From: Aminipila butyrica
GTDB lineage: Bacteria > Bacillota > Clostridia > Peptostreptococcales > Anaerovoracaceae
NCBI RefSeq assembly: GCF_010669305.1
Contig: NZ_CP048649.1
Coordinates: forward strand, 1,860,001-1,924,000
DNA length: 64,000 bases
Direction: 5' to 3'
The notes beneath the pieces are model-generated. The model was not told where the DNA came from and searched no databases. It saw nothing but the letters and a program-made list of their open reading frames with translations. Both the position numbers and the translations under genes were made by a program. Positions 25,506-34,135 of this stretch are shown in pieces. The number at the start of each line of letters is the position of its first letter. The first letter of the stretch is position 1.

Positions 25506-26918
25506 CTACCTCCTAAACAAATTTTCATCTTTTCTTTGCAGCATGTCCTCCAGCCGATCCATGTAGATTTCAAAATTGGATACGTTCGGTACCCGTTCCA
25601 GCCGATTTTCTGCCGGATAACAAGCTTTCGATATGCCTCCTGCGCCCAGCGCCACAATCGTCTGCCCTTCCTCCATGATGCGGATGTTGTAGATGCCTTC
25701 CGAGCCCTCCTTGGCGTAGCCCACGTTTTCCAAGCTTCCAGCCATGTGCTTCTGACGGTACAGATAATAAGGTCGATATCCTGCCTGACCAAGCTTTTCC
25801 TTGGATAGAGCCAGCATGTCTTTCACAATGCGGGCCTGTTTATAATGAAACGCTCGGTCCACGTCAATGAGCCGGGATGCCCGTTTGACTGCCAGGGTAT
25901 GCACGGTGATGTTCTCCGCTCCCAGCCCAATCATGGTATCTAGGGTATTTGCAAAATCCGCTAGAGTCTCCTCCGGTAAACCAGCAATGATATCGGTGTT
26001 GATTACTTGAATCCCCACCTCTCTGGCCATAGCGAAGGCTTCCAGAAATCCCTGACTGCTGTGGGAACGCCCAATCAGCTCCAGCGTTTTATCCTGCATG
26101 GTCTGAGGGTTGATGCTGATTCGCTCTACTCCATGGGCCTTGAGGACATGCAGCTTGTCCCAGGTGATGGTATCTGGCCTGCCAGCTTCTACTGTAAATT
26201 CCCTGATGCGGCTGAGATCGTAGGCCTTTTCTATTTCGGACAGCAACTCTTCCAGCTGACTAGCAGTCAGGGAAGTAGGGGTGCCCCCTCCTATGTACAC
26301 GGATTCCGGAAAAAGACCAGTCTGGTGCATTTTTTCACCAGTGTGGCGAATCTCTCGGTGTAAAGCCTCCATGTAAGCCTGAATAGCCTCCGGTTTGGAC
26401 TGATTGGAGGTAAAAGAACAGTATAAACAGCGAGTAGGGCAAAAAGGAATGCCCACGTAAAGCCCCACCTCTTCGGGGGTTGGCTTTTTCAAAACGGACT
26501 GTTGCACTCGGTAGGTATCGCACAGCAGTTTTATTTTCTCGTCGTTGAACAGATAAAAGTGCTTTAATTTATCAGCGGCCTGTTCCAGGCTGCCTAATTG
26601 CTGAACCAGCTCTCCTACCAGCTTTACTGGCCTTACACCAGTATGAATCCCCCACTCTGGCTGCAATCCAGTCAAGACGGATAATCGGCGGTAAATGTCC
26701 TGTTTCAGTTCATTTTTTTCTCTATAGTTAAAACTTAAAGTTTCGTATTCCGGCGTCTCTTCAACCGAATCAACCAGCACCTTTTTTGTTTCTGCGGCAT
26801 TCTCTGCTGATAAGTCCTCATCACAAATCAGCACGTATTCCTCTGGCTGCAAAAACACTTTAATTAGTGCATCATATTCATATTTATTTGTTATCCCATT
26901 TAAGATGATTTTATACAA
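25506..26918 (-). CDS. hemZ: Coproporphyrinogen dehydrogenase HemZ (radical SAM)
   Basis: A 470-residue radical SAM protein of the HemN/HemZ family. The TTG at 26918 is the likely start, since AAAGGAG lies eight bases upstream and it overlaps the preceding stop by eight bases; an ATG-based reading to 26978 lies inside the upstream gene. The cluster motif CPTRCLYC is at C160, C164 and C167, followed by GGGTPT (SAM-binding), TVEAGRPDT and SINPQTM. HemZ proteins perform, or are proposed to perform, oxygen-independent decarboxylation of coproporphyrinogen III; no other heme genes are nearby, so the real substrate here is uncertain. Confidence 0.9.
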   Translation of the reverse strand: MYKIILNGITNKYEYDALIKVFLQPEEYVLICDEDLSAENAAETKKVLVDSVEETPEYETLSFNYREKNELKQDIYRRLSVLTGLQPEWGIHTGVRPVKLVGELVQQLGSLEQAADKLKHFYLFNDEKIKLLCDTYRVQQSVLKKPTPEEVGLYVGIPFCPTRCLYCSFTSNQSKPEAIQAYMEALHREIRHTGEKMHQTGLFPESVYIGGGTPTSLTASQLEELLSEIEKAYDLSRIREFTVEAGRPDTITWDKLHVLKAHGVERISINPQTMQDKTLELIGRSHSSQGFLEAFAMAREVGIQVINTDIIAGLPEETLADFANTLDTMIGLGAENITVHTLAVKRASRLIDVDRAFHYKQARIVKDMLALSKEKLGQAGYRPYYLYRQKHMAGSLENVGYAKEGSEGIYNIRIMEEGQTIVALGAGGISKACYPAENRLERVPNVSNFEIYMDRLEDMLQRKDENLFRR

Positions 26919-27531
26919 ATGGATTGCTCCTTTTTTCCAGTCCGATGGTGGTGGAGCCCATATGCCCTGGATAGACAATGGTGTCCTCCGGCAAAGTGAA
27001 AAGCTTACGGTGAATCGAATCCTTTATTTCAGGGAAAGACCCTCCCGGAAAATCTGTCCGGCCAATGGACTGCTGAAACAGGGTATCGCCGCTGAAAACC
27101 ACATTGCCCAGCAAAATACACATACCGCCCTTCGTGTGCCCTGGTGTATGAAAAAAGGTCAAATCCAAGCTTCCCACATTTAAGGTATCCTGATCTTCAG
27201 CCCAAATATGGGGCTCTAGAGTTATAGTCTGACCGCAGCATTCCCGAGACATGTTCAGCCGCGGGTCTGCCAGCAGCTCTTTCTCATGGATGCAAGCCAC
27301 CAACTTCGCAGCAGGAAACATAGAAAGGTAATCCTGTACGCCACCAATGTGATCCCCGTGACCGTGAGTCAAGATGATGTATTGAATATCACAGCCGTCC
27401 GTCTTTATCAAGTTGGCCATCTTATCACTAAAGCCTCCAGGATCTACGATAAAGCCCTTATTGGTGTGCTCGTCTCTGACGTAATACGTGTTCACACCCA
27501 GCATGCCGCTGGGGATACAATTAATTTGCAT
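26911..27531 (-). CDS. Glyoxalase II-like metallo-beta-lactamase fold hydrolase
   Basis: A 206-residue MBL-fold hydrolase with the zinc motif HGHGDHIGG at 56-64 (ILTHGHGDHIGG), a second histidine in FFHTPGHTKGG, and aspartate in VFSGDTLFQQSIGRTDFPGG, the pattern of single-domain YcbL/GloB-like enzymes. The C-terminal VYPGHMGSTTIG supplies the last ligand. Function is likely thioester or glyoxal detoxification, but the substrate cannot be read from sequence. The 3' end overlaps the hemZ TTG start. Confidence 0.92.
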   Translation of the reverse strand: MQINCIPSGMLGVNTYYVRDEHTNKGFIVDPGGFSDKMANLIKTDGCDIQYIILTHGHGDHIGGVQDYLSMFPAAKLVACIHEKELLADPRLNMSRECCGQTITLEPHIWAEDQDTLNVGSLDLTFFHTPGHTKGGMCILLGNVVFSGDTLFQQSIGRTDFPGGSFPEIKDSIHRKLFTLPEDTIVYPGHMGSTTIGLEKRSNPFV

Positions 27532-27545
27532 AAGCTTTCCACCTT

Positions 27546-27995
27546 TTAAAATAATTTTTTACTATCCAGCAATATGGTCACCGGACCGTTATTGTTAATC
27601 CGTACCAGCATATCCGCCTGAAATATACCTTCTCCGATATAAATACCCTTTTCTTTGATTTGGCTAACAAACTGGTCGTAAAGTTCCTTTGCCTGTTCCG
27701 GCCGGGCTGCCTTAATAAAGCTAGGCCGTTTGCCCTTTCTGGCGTCCCCCAGCAAAGTAAATTGAGACACGGCCAAAATACTGCCGCCGATGTCTGTCAG
27801 GGATAGATTCATCTTCCCCTCCTGGTCCTCAAAGACCCGAAGTCCAGAAACTTTATCTACCATATAGCGGACGTCTTGCATGTCATCGGTATCTTCCACC
27901 CCTAACAAAATGACGAATCCCTGCTTTATGGCTCCTGTAATCTGTCCGTCGACGGTTACATCTGCATCTGTTACGCGTTGTACTACTGCTCGCAT
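27546..27995 (-). CDS. dtd: D-aminoacyl-tRNA deacylase
   Basis: A 149-residue DTD enzyme that removes D-amino acids (and glycine on tRNA-Ala) from tRNA. Both cross-subunit motifs are intact: SQFTLLGD (the SQxTL site) in GGSILAVSQFTLLGDARKGKRPSF and NNGPVTI (the NxGP motif) near the C-terminus. Follows relA, as in B. subtilis, and precedes the MBL hydrolase by 14 bases. Confidence 0.97.
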   Translation of the reverse strand: MRAVVQRVTDADVTVDGQITGAIKQGFVILLGVEDTDDMQDVRYMVDKVSGLRVFEDQEGKMNLSLTDIGGSILAVSQFTLLGDARKGKRPSFIKAARPEQAKELYDQFVSQIKEKGIYIGEGIFQADMLVRINNNGPVTILLDSKKLF

Positions 27996-28057
27996 GCTGC
28001 CTCCCTGCTTATTTTTATATAGTTTTCATAATTATAATATGGTAAACTCAGACGAAA

Positions 28058-30268
28058 TCACAAGGTGGCCCGATATACATCGGCTACTCCTGGCACACTT
28101 CGCAGTGACCGCAGCACTTTTTCCATTTGATTGGTATTAGAAATGGATAACGTCATGGTAATGTTAATAATCTGATCTTTGGCACTCTTGGCGTTGACTC
28201 CCGTAATGTGTACGTCCATATCCTCACAGACTCTGGATAAATCGGAGAACAGCCCTTTGCGATCTTCCGACAAGATACAGATGTCCGCATTGTAGGCTTG
28301 ATTAATCTCGTTAGAGTCCCATTCCACCTCGATAAAGCGGCTGCGTTCCCCTTCCGGCATAGTTAATACGTTGACACAGTCCTTTCGGTGGACGGAAATC
28401 CCTCGTCCCTTGGTGATGAAACCGACAATCTCATCTCCCGGTACCGGGTTACAACATCTGGACACCCGGATCAATAGGTTATCTACACCTTTAACGGATA
28501 TGCCAATCTGCTTCTTCTCTTGAGGATGTTTCTTCTTCTTTTCACTGACGGCAATGTTACTAAGGGTGTTCTCACTCCGTTTTAGTTCTTCTTGCTTTTC
28601 CTCGTGATAATAGTCAATGAGTTTAAGGGCTGACCGCCCTAAGAAAGCGCCGCCATAGCTGGCTTGAATAAACAAATCGTCTTGAGAAGTCAGGTTTAAA
28701 GTCTTTACCAAGCGATTGAGATAGGCATTTTTCATGACTTGTATCGGTTCGTAACCCTTTTTCCGCAGATACCGCTCAAACATGTCCTTACCCTTTTCGG
28801 CTACGTCTGGTTTGTTCTCCTTCTTTAAGAAGCTGCGGATTTTATTTCTGGCGTGGCTGCTTTGTGCAATCTTCAGCCAGTCTTTACTCGGGCCCTTGGA
28901 ATTGGATGAGGTGATAATCTCTACAATGTTTCCGTTTTCCAGTCGGTGATCGATGGGTACCATTTTACCGTTGACCTTGGCTCCGACGCACTTATAGCCT
29001 ACAGCAGAATGAATCTTGAAGGCAAAGTCCAGCGGCGTAGAGCCTGCTGGAAGTTCAATGACATCTCCGCCCGGCGTAAATACAAATACCTGGCTGGCAA
29101 ATAAGTCCACCTTCAAGGTCTCCATAAATTCCTTCGGGTCGTTCATATCTTTTTGCCATTCCAGAGTCTGTCTCAACCATGCCAGCTTCAACTCTTCCCC
29201 ATTTACCTCTTTGGAAGAGATGCCTTCTTTATATTTCCAATGGGCAGCGATACCCAACTCCGCAACCTTATGCATGTCATAGGTTCGAATCTGAATCTCA
29301 AAGGGATCGCCGTTATCACCGATAACTGTCGTGTGAAGGGACTGATACATATTAGGCTTCGGCATGGCGATGTAATCCTTGAATCGTCCCGGTATTGGTT
29401 TCCACATGGTATGAACTACCCCCAGTGCTGCATAACAGTCCTTGATGGTGTCCACGATAATTCGTACCGCAGTCAGGTCAAAAATTTCGTCAATTTGCTT
29501 GTGCTGATACTTCATTTTTTTATAAATGCTGTAAAAGTGTTTTGATCGTCCGTTGATATCATAATGGATGTTTAAATCGTCCAAGCTGCTGCGTATTTCA
29601 TCAATTACTTGGTTGATAACATCCTCTCGCTCCTCTTTTTTCGCCTTGACTGCGTCCACCAGTTCGTAATACGCATCTTTATCCAGACATTTGAGGGCAA
29701 TATCCTCCAGCTCAAACTTCATGGCATAAATACCCAATCGGCTGGCCAGAGGTGCATAAATATCAAGGGTTTCCCGGCACTTATCGATAATCTTGCTCTC
29801 ATTCATATAGTTGATGGTACGCAGGTTATGGAGCCGGTCGGCCAGTTTGATAATCAGGACTCGAATATCCTTGGACATGGCCAAAAACATCTTGCGGAGG
29901 TTTTCTGCCTGCCGCTCTTCCTTGCTCTCGAAAACAATGGAACTAAGTTTGGTGACTCCGTCTACCAGCAGGAGAACTTCCTCACCAAACTCTTCTTTCA
30001 GCTGTTCCTTCGTGTATGGAGTATCTTCAACGACATCATGAAGTAAACCTGCAACAATGGTATTTTCATCCATTCCCAGCTCAGCCAAAATTTTGGCTAC
30101 GGCCATGGGGTGAATCAAATACGGTTCCCCAGATTTTCTAAGTTGTCCTTCATGCATTTCTTCGGCTTTTTTGTAAGCCTTGCTGATCAGCGCCACGTCA
30201 TAGTGAGGGTTGATCGCCAAAAGGTCGTTTAAAAATTGTTCCATACTTAACCTGTAATCTTCCTTCAA
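28058..30268 (-). CDS. relA: Bifunctional (p)ppGpp synthetase/hydrolase RelA/SpoT
   Basis: A 736-residue long RSH enzyme. The hydrolase domain has the HD site H77-D78 in LLHDVVEDTPY; the synthetase domain contains YHSIYKKM-like YSIYKKMKYQHKQIDEIFDLTAVRIIV, YIAMPKPNMYQSLHTTV and FEIQIRT; TGS (VFVFTPGGDVIELPAGSTPLDFAFKIH) and C-terminal ACT (IEVEWDS...GLFSDLSRVCEDMDVHITGVNAK) domains follow. Both catalytic halves look intact, so it should make and break the alarmone. It lies after secDF; recJ and apt, often found between these, are absent. Confidence 0.97.
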   Translation of the reverse strand: MKEDYRLSMEQFLNDLLAINPHYDVALISKAYKKAEEMHEGQLRKSGEPYLIHPMAVAKILAELGMDENTIVAGLLHDVVEDTPYTKEQLKEEFGEEVLLLVDGVTKLSSIVFESKEERQAENLRKMFLAMSKDIRVLIIKLADRLHNLRTINYMNESKIIDKCRETLDIYAPLASRLGIYAMKFELEDIALKCLDKDAYYELVDAVKAKKEEREDVINQVIDEIRSSLDDLNIHYDINGRSKHFYSIYKKMKYQHKQIDEIFDLTAVRIIVDTIKDCYAALGVVHTMWKPIPGRFKDYIAMPKPNMYQSLHTTVIGDNGDPFEIQIRTYDMHKVAELGIAAHWKYKEGISSKEVNGEELKLAWLRQTLEWQKDMNDPKEFMETLKVDLFASQVFVFTPGGDVIELPAGSTPLDFAFKIHSAVGYKCVGAKVNGKMVPIDHRLENGNIVEIITSSNSKGPSKDWLKIAQSSHARNKIRSFLKKENKPDVAEKGKDMFERYLRKKGYEPIQVMKNAYLNRLVKTLNLTSQDDLFIQASYGGAFLGRSALKLIDYYHEEKQEELKRSENTLSNIAVSEKKKKHPQEKKQIGISVKGVDNLLIRVSRCCNPVPGDEIVGFITKGRGISVHRKDCVNVLTMPEGERSRFIEVEWDSNEINQAYNADICILSEDRKGLFSDLSRVCEDMDVHITGVNAKSAKDQIINITMTLSISNTNQMEKVLRSLRSVPGVADVYRATL

Positions 30269-30280
30269 CTGCGATAAATA

Positions 30281-32491
30281 TTAATGAGATTTTTTGCTGG
30301 TCTTTCCTTTATACTTAGGTCCTCCTGAAAGCTGTGACAATTCAAAGTAAATTGGGCTGCACGTGAAGATGGAGGACATTGTTCCCACCACTACACCGAT
30401 GAACAGCGGCAACATGAATTCCCGGATGGAATCTGAAGCCAAAATAAACATAGGAATCATAACAATCAAAACTGTTGAGGAGGTCATGATGGACCGGGTT
30501 AAGGTCTCGTTAATGCTGTAATCAATCAGCTCCTCCAACTGACTCTTTTTCATCAGACCCAGATTTTCTCGAATTCGGTCAAAGATAACGATGGTGTCGT
30601 TGGTAGAGAACCCGACGACAGTCAGCAAACCTGCTATAAATGGATTGTTGATGGTGATGTGGAAAAGACCATATAAAGCGATAACGGTCAGCGCATCAAT
30701 AACAACTCCGGCAATAGCTGCTACACCAAACTTCCACTCAAAGCGGAAAATGATATAAATCAACATCGCAATACAGGAAATGACTACCGCTTTTATTGCA
30801 TTGCTTCTCAAGTCTTTTCCCACAGAAGGGCCGAACTGTTCTACAGCAACTACATTTTTTTCTGTAATGCCAAAGTCTTTGTTAAACTGCTCAATCAGCT
30901 GGTTTCTACTTTCATTTTCCAAGGAGGCCATGGTTTTAATAATGACACCAGAATTATTTTCCCCAGAATATACCAGCTCAGAGGCATGGATACCTACTGC
31001 TTTTAACGATTCTTCTACTTTGGACAGTTCTACCTGTTTGCCCATATTGAATTGCATCATGGTACCACCAGTAAAGTCGATTCCGTAGTTGTATCCCCTG
31101 ATACCGCCTACTCCCAAGCCGACGATGAGTACGGTAGCTACGATGCAGTAGTAGATTTTTCTATGCTTAACAAAGTGAAATTGTCTTTTGATGGAGCGTT
31201 TTGGCGTGTTGTCTTCGTTCATGCCATAGTATTTTTTTGCGCTCCAATGCTTGGATTCGCTGCTCAGTGTCAAGAACAACTGTGTTACTACTGTAGCGGT
31301 GAGCAAGCTGGCGATAATACCTAAAAGCAAGGTGATGGCAAAACCCTTAACGGAACCAGTACCCAGCTGATAAAGCACGATAGAAGCAATAATAGTCGTA
31401 CAGTGGGAGTCGATGATGGTGTTCAACGCTCTTCTAAAACCTGTATGCACGGCTACCCGTACAGACTTGCCACTGCCAATCTCCTCTCGGATTCTGGTAA
31501 AAATCAGCACGTTAGCATCTACAGCCATACCTACGGAGAGGATAAAGCCGCCGATACCCGGCAAGGTAAGAACGGTGCCCATCAGCGCCATAGCCCATAG
31601 AACCAGAATCACGTAAAGCAGCAAGGCAATACTGGCTGCGATACCCATGATGCCGTAAAAAGCCAGCATGATGAGAATGATTAAACCAATCGCAATGATA
31701 CCTGCAATAACGCTGCGCTCAAAGGCATTGTATCCGATTGTGGCCGACTGGGTGGATGTATTCACTTCTTCCAGCGCTACTGGCAGAGAACCTCCGCGAA
31801 TCAGAGCAGAAAGATTGGTTGCATCCGCCTGAGAAAAGCCCCCGTTTCCGCCGGTAATGATAGCCTGTCCATTCTGAATAACAGAGTTTACTACCGGTGC
31901 TGAAATAATCTGATTATCCAAAACGATAGCGATGGCTCGAGCATTAACATCTCCCATAGAAGGTGTTACAGCGCCGGATAATGCTTTTTGAGTAGCTTGT
32001 GCAAACGCTTCGGTGCCTTCCTTATTGAATTCCAAGGAAACTGCATAGCCGCCGTTTTGCTTGTCTGTGGTAATACTAGCATTTTTAACCATGCTTCCGT
32101 CCAGCATTTTAGTGCCGTCGGCTAGAAAAAATTGAAGCTGTGCTGTTCGTCCGATTTGCTTGATGGCTTCATCGGCATTATCTGCTCCTGGCAGCTCCAC
32201 ACGGATTCGCTTCTGCCCTTCAATGGTTACAATAGGCTCTGACAGCCCCATCTGGTTTACACGCTGCTCGATAACAGCTTGGGTCTGCTCCATAAGTTTC
32301 TTTAAGGAGTCTCCTGTAGCATCTGTCTTGGCCTCCATGACCACATAGACACCGCCTTCAATATCCAGACCCAGCTGAAGCTTATCCTTAACAGCAGGAA
32401 TCGGTCCTGCGCCAAATATGGTTATGAACCATCCCAGAACAATAATTAGAATGACAAAAATTGATAAAGCTTTTCTCTTTTGTGCGCTCAT
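30281..32491 (-). CDS. secDF: Fused preprotein translocase subunits SecD and SecF
   Basis: A 736-residue SecD-SecF fusion with twelve membrane helices; ATG 32491 is chosen over an upstream frame that reads through the leader, because an AGAGGGGAAA site precedes it. SecD (about 1-420) has the N-terminal helix SIFVILIIVLGWFITIFG, periplasmic P1 region (LGLDIEGGVYVVMEAKT) and PGIGGFILSVGMAVDANVLIFTRIREE. SecF (about 450-736) has GIDFTGGTMMQFNMG and VVGFSTNDTIVIFDRIRENL. The complex uses the ion gradient to pull exported proteins. yajC and a TIGR04086 protein lie upstream. Confidence 0.96.
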   Translation of the reverse strand: MSAQKRKALSIFVILIIVLGWFITIFGAGPIPAVKDKLQLGLDIEGGVYVVMEAKTDATGDSLKKLMEQTQAVIEQRVNQMGLSEPIVTIEGQKRIRVELPGADNADEAIKQIGRTAQLQFFLADGTKMLDGSMVKNASITTDKQNGGYAVSLEFNKEGTEAFAQATQKALSGAVTPSMGDVNARAIAIVLDNQIISAPVVNSVIQNGQAIITGGNGGFSQADATNLSALIRGGSLPVALEEVNTSTQSATIGYNAFERSVIAGIIAIGLIILIMLAFYGIMGIAASIALLLYVILVLWAMALMGTVLTLPGIGGFILSVGMAVDANVLIFTRIREEIGSGKSVRVAVHTGFRRALNTIIDSHCTTIIASIVLYQLGTGSVKGFAITLLLGIIASLLTATVVTQLFLTLSSESKHWSAKKYYGMNEDNTPKRSIKRQFHFVKHRKIYYCIVATVLIVGLGVGGIRGYNYGIDFTGGTMMQFNMGKQVELSKVEESLKAVGIHASELVYSGENNSGVIIKTMASLENESRNQLIEQFNKDFGITEKNVVAVEQFGPSVGKDLRSNAIKAVVISCIAMLIYIIFRFEWKFGVAAIAGVVIDALTVIALYGLFHITINNPFIAGLLTVVGFSTNDTIVIFDRIRENLGLMKKSQLEELIDYSINETLTRSIMTSSTVLIVMIPMFILASDSIREFMLPLFIGVVVGTMSSIFTCSPIYFELSQLSGGPKYKGKTSKKSH

Positions 32492-32642
32492 TTTTTTATA
32501 TTTCCCCTCTGTAATTAAGATTTGCACCATACAGGCAGCGCGGCCGCACGGTGTGCTGTTGATCTCGGACAAAATTGTTCATGGGAATCAACATATATAA
32601 AATACTACTTCTAGCATTTATAATCAAAAAGCACTTCATATC

Positions 32643-32671
32643 ATTTTACTACTTTTTGTATATTTCTACAA
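32643..32671 (-). promoter_or_regulatory. Sigma-A promoter of secDF with a long leader
   Basis: TTGTAG (32666-32671) and TAAAAT (32643-32648) with a 17-base spacer. The transcript would have a leader of about 145 bases before ATG 32491, including a short GC-rich patch (32535-32566) unlike its AT-rich surroundings. Confidence 0.6.
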
Positions 32672-32694
32672 GTACCAATCACAGTTGAAAATCG

Positions 32695-33060
32695 CTATTT
32701 TTTCACATTTACACCTATTATACCCCCAATGCCACCTATAGCCACAGGGATTAGATAAACAGGATGAAACGTATTTCGACTTAAATCCTGAAAATACATA
32801 CAGTTTATGGAAAATACCAGCAGGAAAATGAAAAGTGCAGACAGTACGGCTGCCCATAAAAGACCTCTCTTTCCAATGAGTCTTCCCGAAAACACGCCTA
32901 AAAATAACGCAGCGATGCACATGGCCGCCAACAGGTAATGAATGGAAAAACTCTCTGGAACAGATGTAAACTTAATCAAAAATGCGAGGATGACCGTCAG
33001 CAGAAAAAAAAGCATAAAAGCAATGACATACCCCTTCACCAATTTGTATAGATAATTCAT
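32695..33060 (-). CDS. TIGR04086-family small membrane protein
   Basis: A 121-residue protein with four hydrophobic helices (GYVIAFMLFFLLTVILAFLI, IHYLLAAMCIAALFLGVFSG, LLWAAVLSALFIFLLVFSI and HPVYLIPVAIGGIGGIIGV). ATG 33060 is preferred because AGGAGGG lies upstream; the open frame continues to 33195 without a site. Pattern and location near yajC and secDF match the TIGR04086 family of Clostridia, whose role is unknown and which is often beside the SCIFF peptide genes. No SCIFF peptide is present in this window. Confidence 0.75.
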   Translation of the reverse strand: MNYLYKLVKGYVIAFMLFFLLTVILAFLIKFTSVPESFSIHYLLAAMCIAALFLGVFSGRLIGKRGLLWAAVLSALFIFLLVFSINCMYFQDLSRNTFHPVYLIPVAIGGIGGIIGVNVKK

Positions 33061-33180
33061 GACATTCCCTCCTAACCTATGGAAAACCACGGCAAATCCA
33101 TTTAGAGATTGTATGTGGTCAACATAAGTATATGGAAAAAAAGGAGCAATCAGAACCAAAAAGGCGAAGGATAGAAAAAA

Positions 33181-33202
33181 CCCCTGCAAAATCATGCAGG
33201 GG
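33181..33202 (-). terminator. Intrinsic terminator of yajC
   Basis: CCCCTGCA / TGCAGGGG perfect 8-bp stem, six-base loop, followed on the minus strand by TTTTTTC; 22 bases past the yajC stop. Confidence 0.9.
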
Positions 33203-33223
33203 CATTAAACATGTTTTTTTATC

Positions 33224-33652
33224 TTATTCTTGTTTGGAATCTTCTACAGATGAATCTTCCTGTGCAGCAGGAACTTCTTCACTGTCTGCTTCTGCATCCT
33301 TTTTCAGTCTTTTAGGAAGCGCCTTTTTCGTTGTTTCTTCTGTGTCTTCAGAAGGTCTAGCCTTCTTTGGAGAAACCTTTGATTCTTCGCTGTTTACCAC
33401 TTTAGAAACGGACCACTTCATCATTTCAAATTTAAGCTTTTCAGCCCCTACCTGGATTACGATGGTCTCATCCTTGACCTTGACAACCTTTCCGCAGATG
33501 CCTCCGATGGTGATGATTTCATCCCCAGCCTTGATGCTGTTGCGCATCTCGGTGACAGCTTTTTCTTTCTTCTTTTGTGGCCGGATCAGCAAAAAGTACA
33601 TGATGACAATTAACAGAACCAGCGGCAATAAGTTTTGGTATAACGATCCCAT
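33224..33652 (-). CDS. yajC: Preprotein translocase subunit YajC
   Basis: A 142-residue protein with one N-terminal membrane helix (LLPLVLLIVIMYFLLIRPQKKKEK, the YajC signature RPQxKKxK) and the conserved cytoplasmic segment IKAGDEIITIGGICGKVVKVKDETIVIQVG. The C-terminal 50 residues are an unusually long, charged, low-complexity tail rich in E, K, S and D. YajC associates with SecDF and SecYEG. AGGAGG lies upstream of the start. Confidence 0.95.
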   Translation of the reverse strand: MGSLYQNLLPLVLLIVIMYFLLIRPQKKKEKAVTEMRNSIKAGDEIITIGGICGKVVKVKDETIVIQVGAEKLKFEMMKWSVSKVVNSEESKVSPKKARPSEDTEETTKKALPKRLKKDAEADSEEVPAAQEDSSVEDSKQE

Positions 33653-33765
33653 TTCGTGAATCCTCCTTGTGTGTACATACTAGAATCAAAATGCGATTAG
33701 TTTCCTTATTTCTTGCGTTTTAAAAAGGCCTCTATGGGAGGCACTTTTAGTTCGCAAAATAAAAA

Positions 33766-33852
33766 TGGTGCCGGCGATGGGGGTCGAACCCATACGGTGT
33801 TACCACCACGGGATTTTGAGTCCCGCACGTCTGCCAATTCCATCACGCCGGC
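33766..33852 (-). tRNA. tRNA-Leu (anticodon CAA)
   Basis: Acceptor GCCGGCG pairs with CGCCGGC, discriminator A and an encoded CCA are present. The anticodon stem CGGGA/TCCCG encloses CTCAAAA, giving anticodon CAA (reads UUG). A long variable arm (TGGTGGTAACACC) and the T-loop GGTTCGACC confirm a class II leucine tRNA. Confidence 0.97.
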
Positions 33853-33863
33853 GCATTACTATA

Positions 33864-33892
33864 AGTATATCATATTGCTTGTTCAATTTCAA
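33864..33892 (-). promoter_or_regulatory. Sigma-A promoter of tRNA-Leu(CAA)
   Basis: TTGAAA (33887-33892) and TATACT (33864-33869) with a 17-base spacer, 12 bases upstream of the mature tRNA. Confidence 0.7.
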
Positions 33893-33959
33893 GCACAAAT
33901 ATTGTTTTCGTGCTATTTTTTGCCAAAATAATTTATTGCCTACAGTTATCTTCATCATT

Positions 33960-34041
33960 TGGTGCGCCCGACCAGACTCGAACTGGTACGATTGCTCACA
34001 CGCCCCTCAAACGTGCGCGTCTGCCATTCCGCCACGGGCGC
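33960..34041 (-). tRNA. tRNA-Leu (anticodon GAG)
   Basis: Acceptor GCGCCCG / CGGGCGC with discriminator A and encoded CCA. The anticodon stem CACGT/GCGTG encloses TTGAGGG, giving anticodon GAG (reads CUC/CUU). D-arm and T-loop AGTTCGAGT are regular and a long variable arm is present, consistent with the leucine type. Confidence 0.96.
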
Positions 34042-34062
34042 AAACCATAAATCACGAAGAAT

Positions 34063-34091
34063 ATAATAGCATAGTCTAAAAGGAAAGTAAA
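34063..34091 (-). promoter_or_regulatory. Sigma-A promoter of tRNA-Leu(GAG)
   Basis: TTTACT (34086-34091) and TATTAT (34063-34068), 17-base spacer, 22 bases ahead of the tRNA. Each of the two leucine tRNAs thus appears to have its own promoter. Confidence 0.6.
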
Positions 34092-34135
34092 GGGGTTTTC
34101 TGCAAAAATCATGGGAAATATACGAAAACTGTCAG

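Noticed and set aside
32492..32694. SCIFF peptide gene in the secDF leader
   Set aside because: Both strands were read for a six-cysteine short peptide; the only cysteine-containing frames (CGRAACM, CLYG) lack the pattern.
33765..34079. Protein frames over the tRNA-Leu genes
   Set aside because: The frames cover tRNA sequence with clear cloverleafs, so they are not coding.
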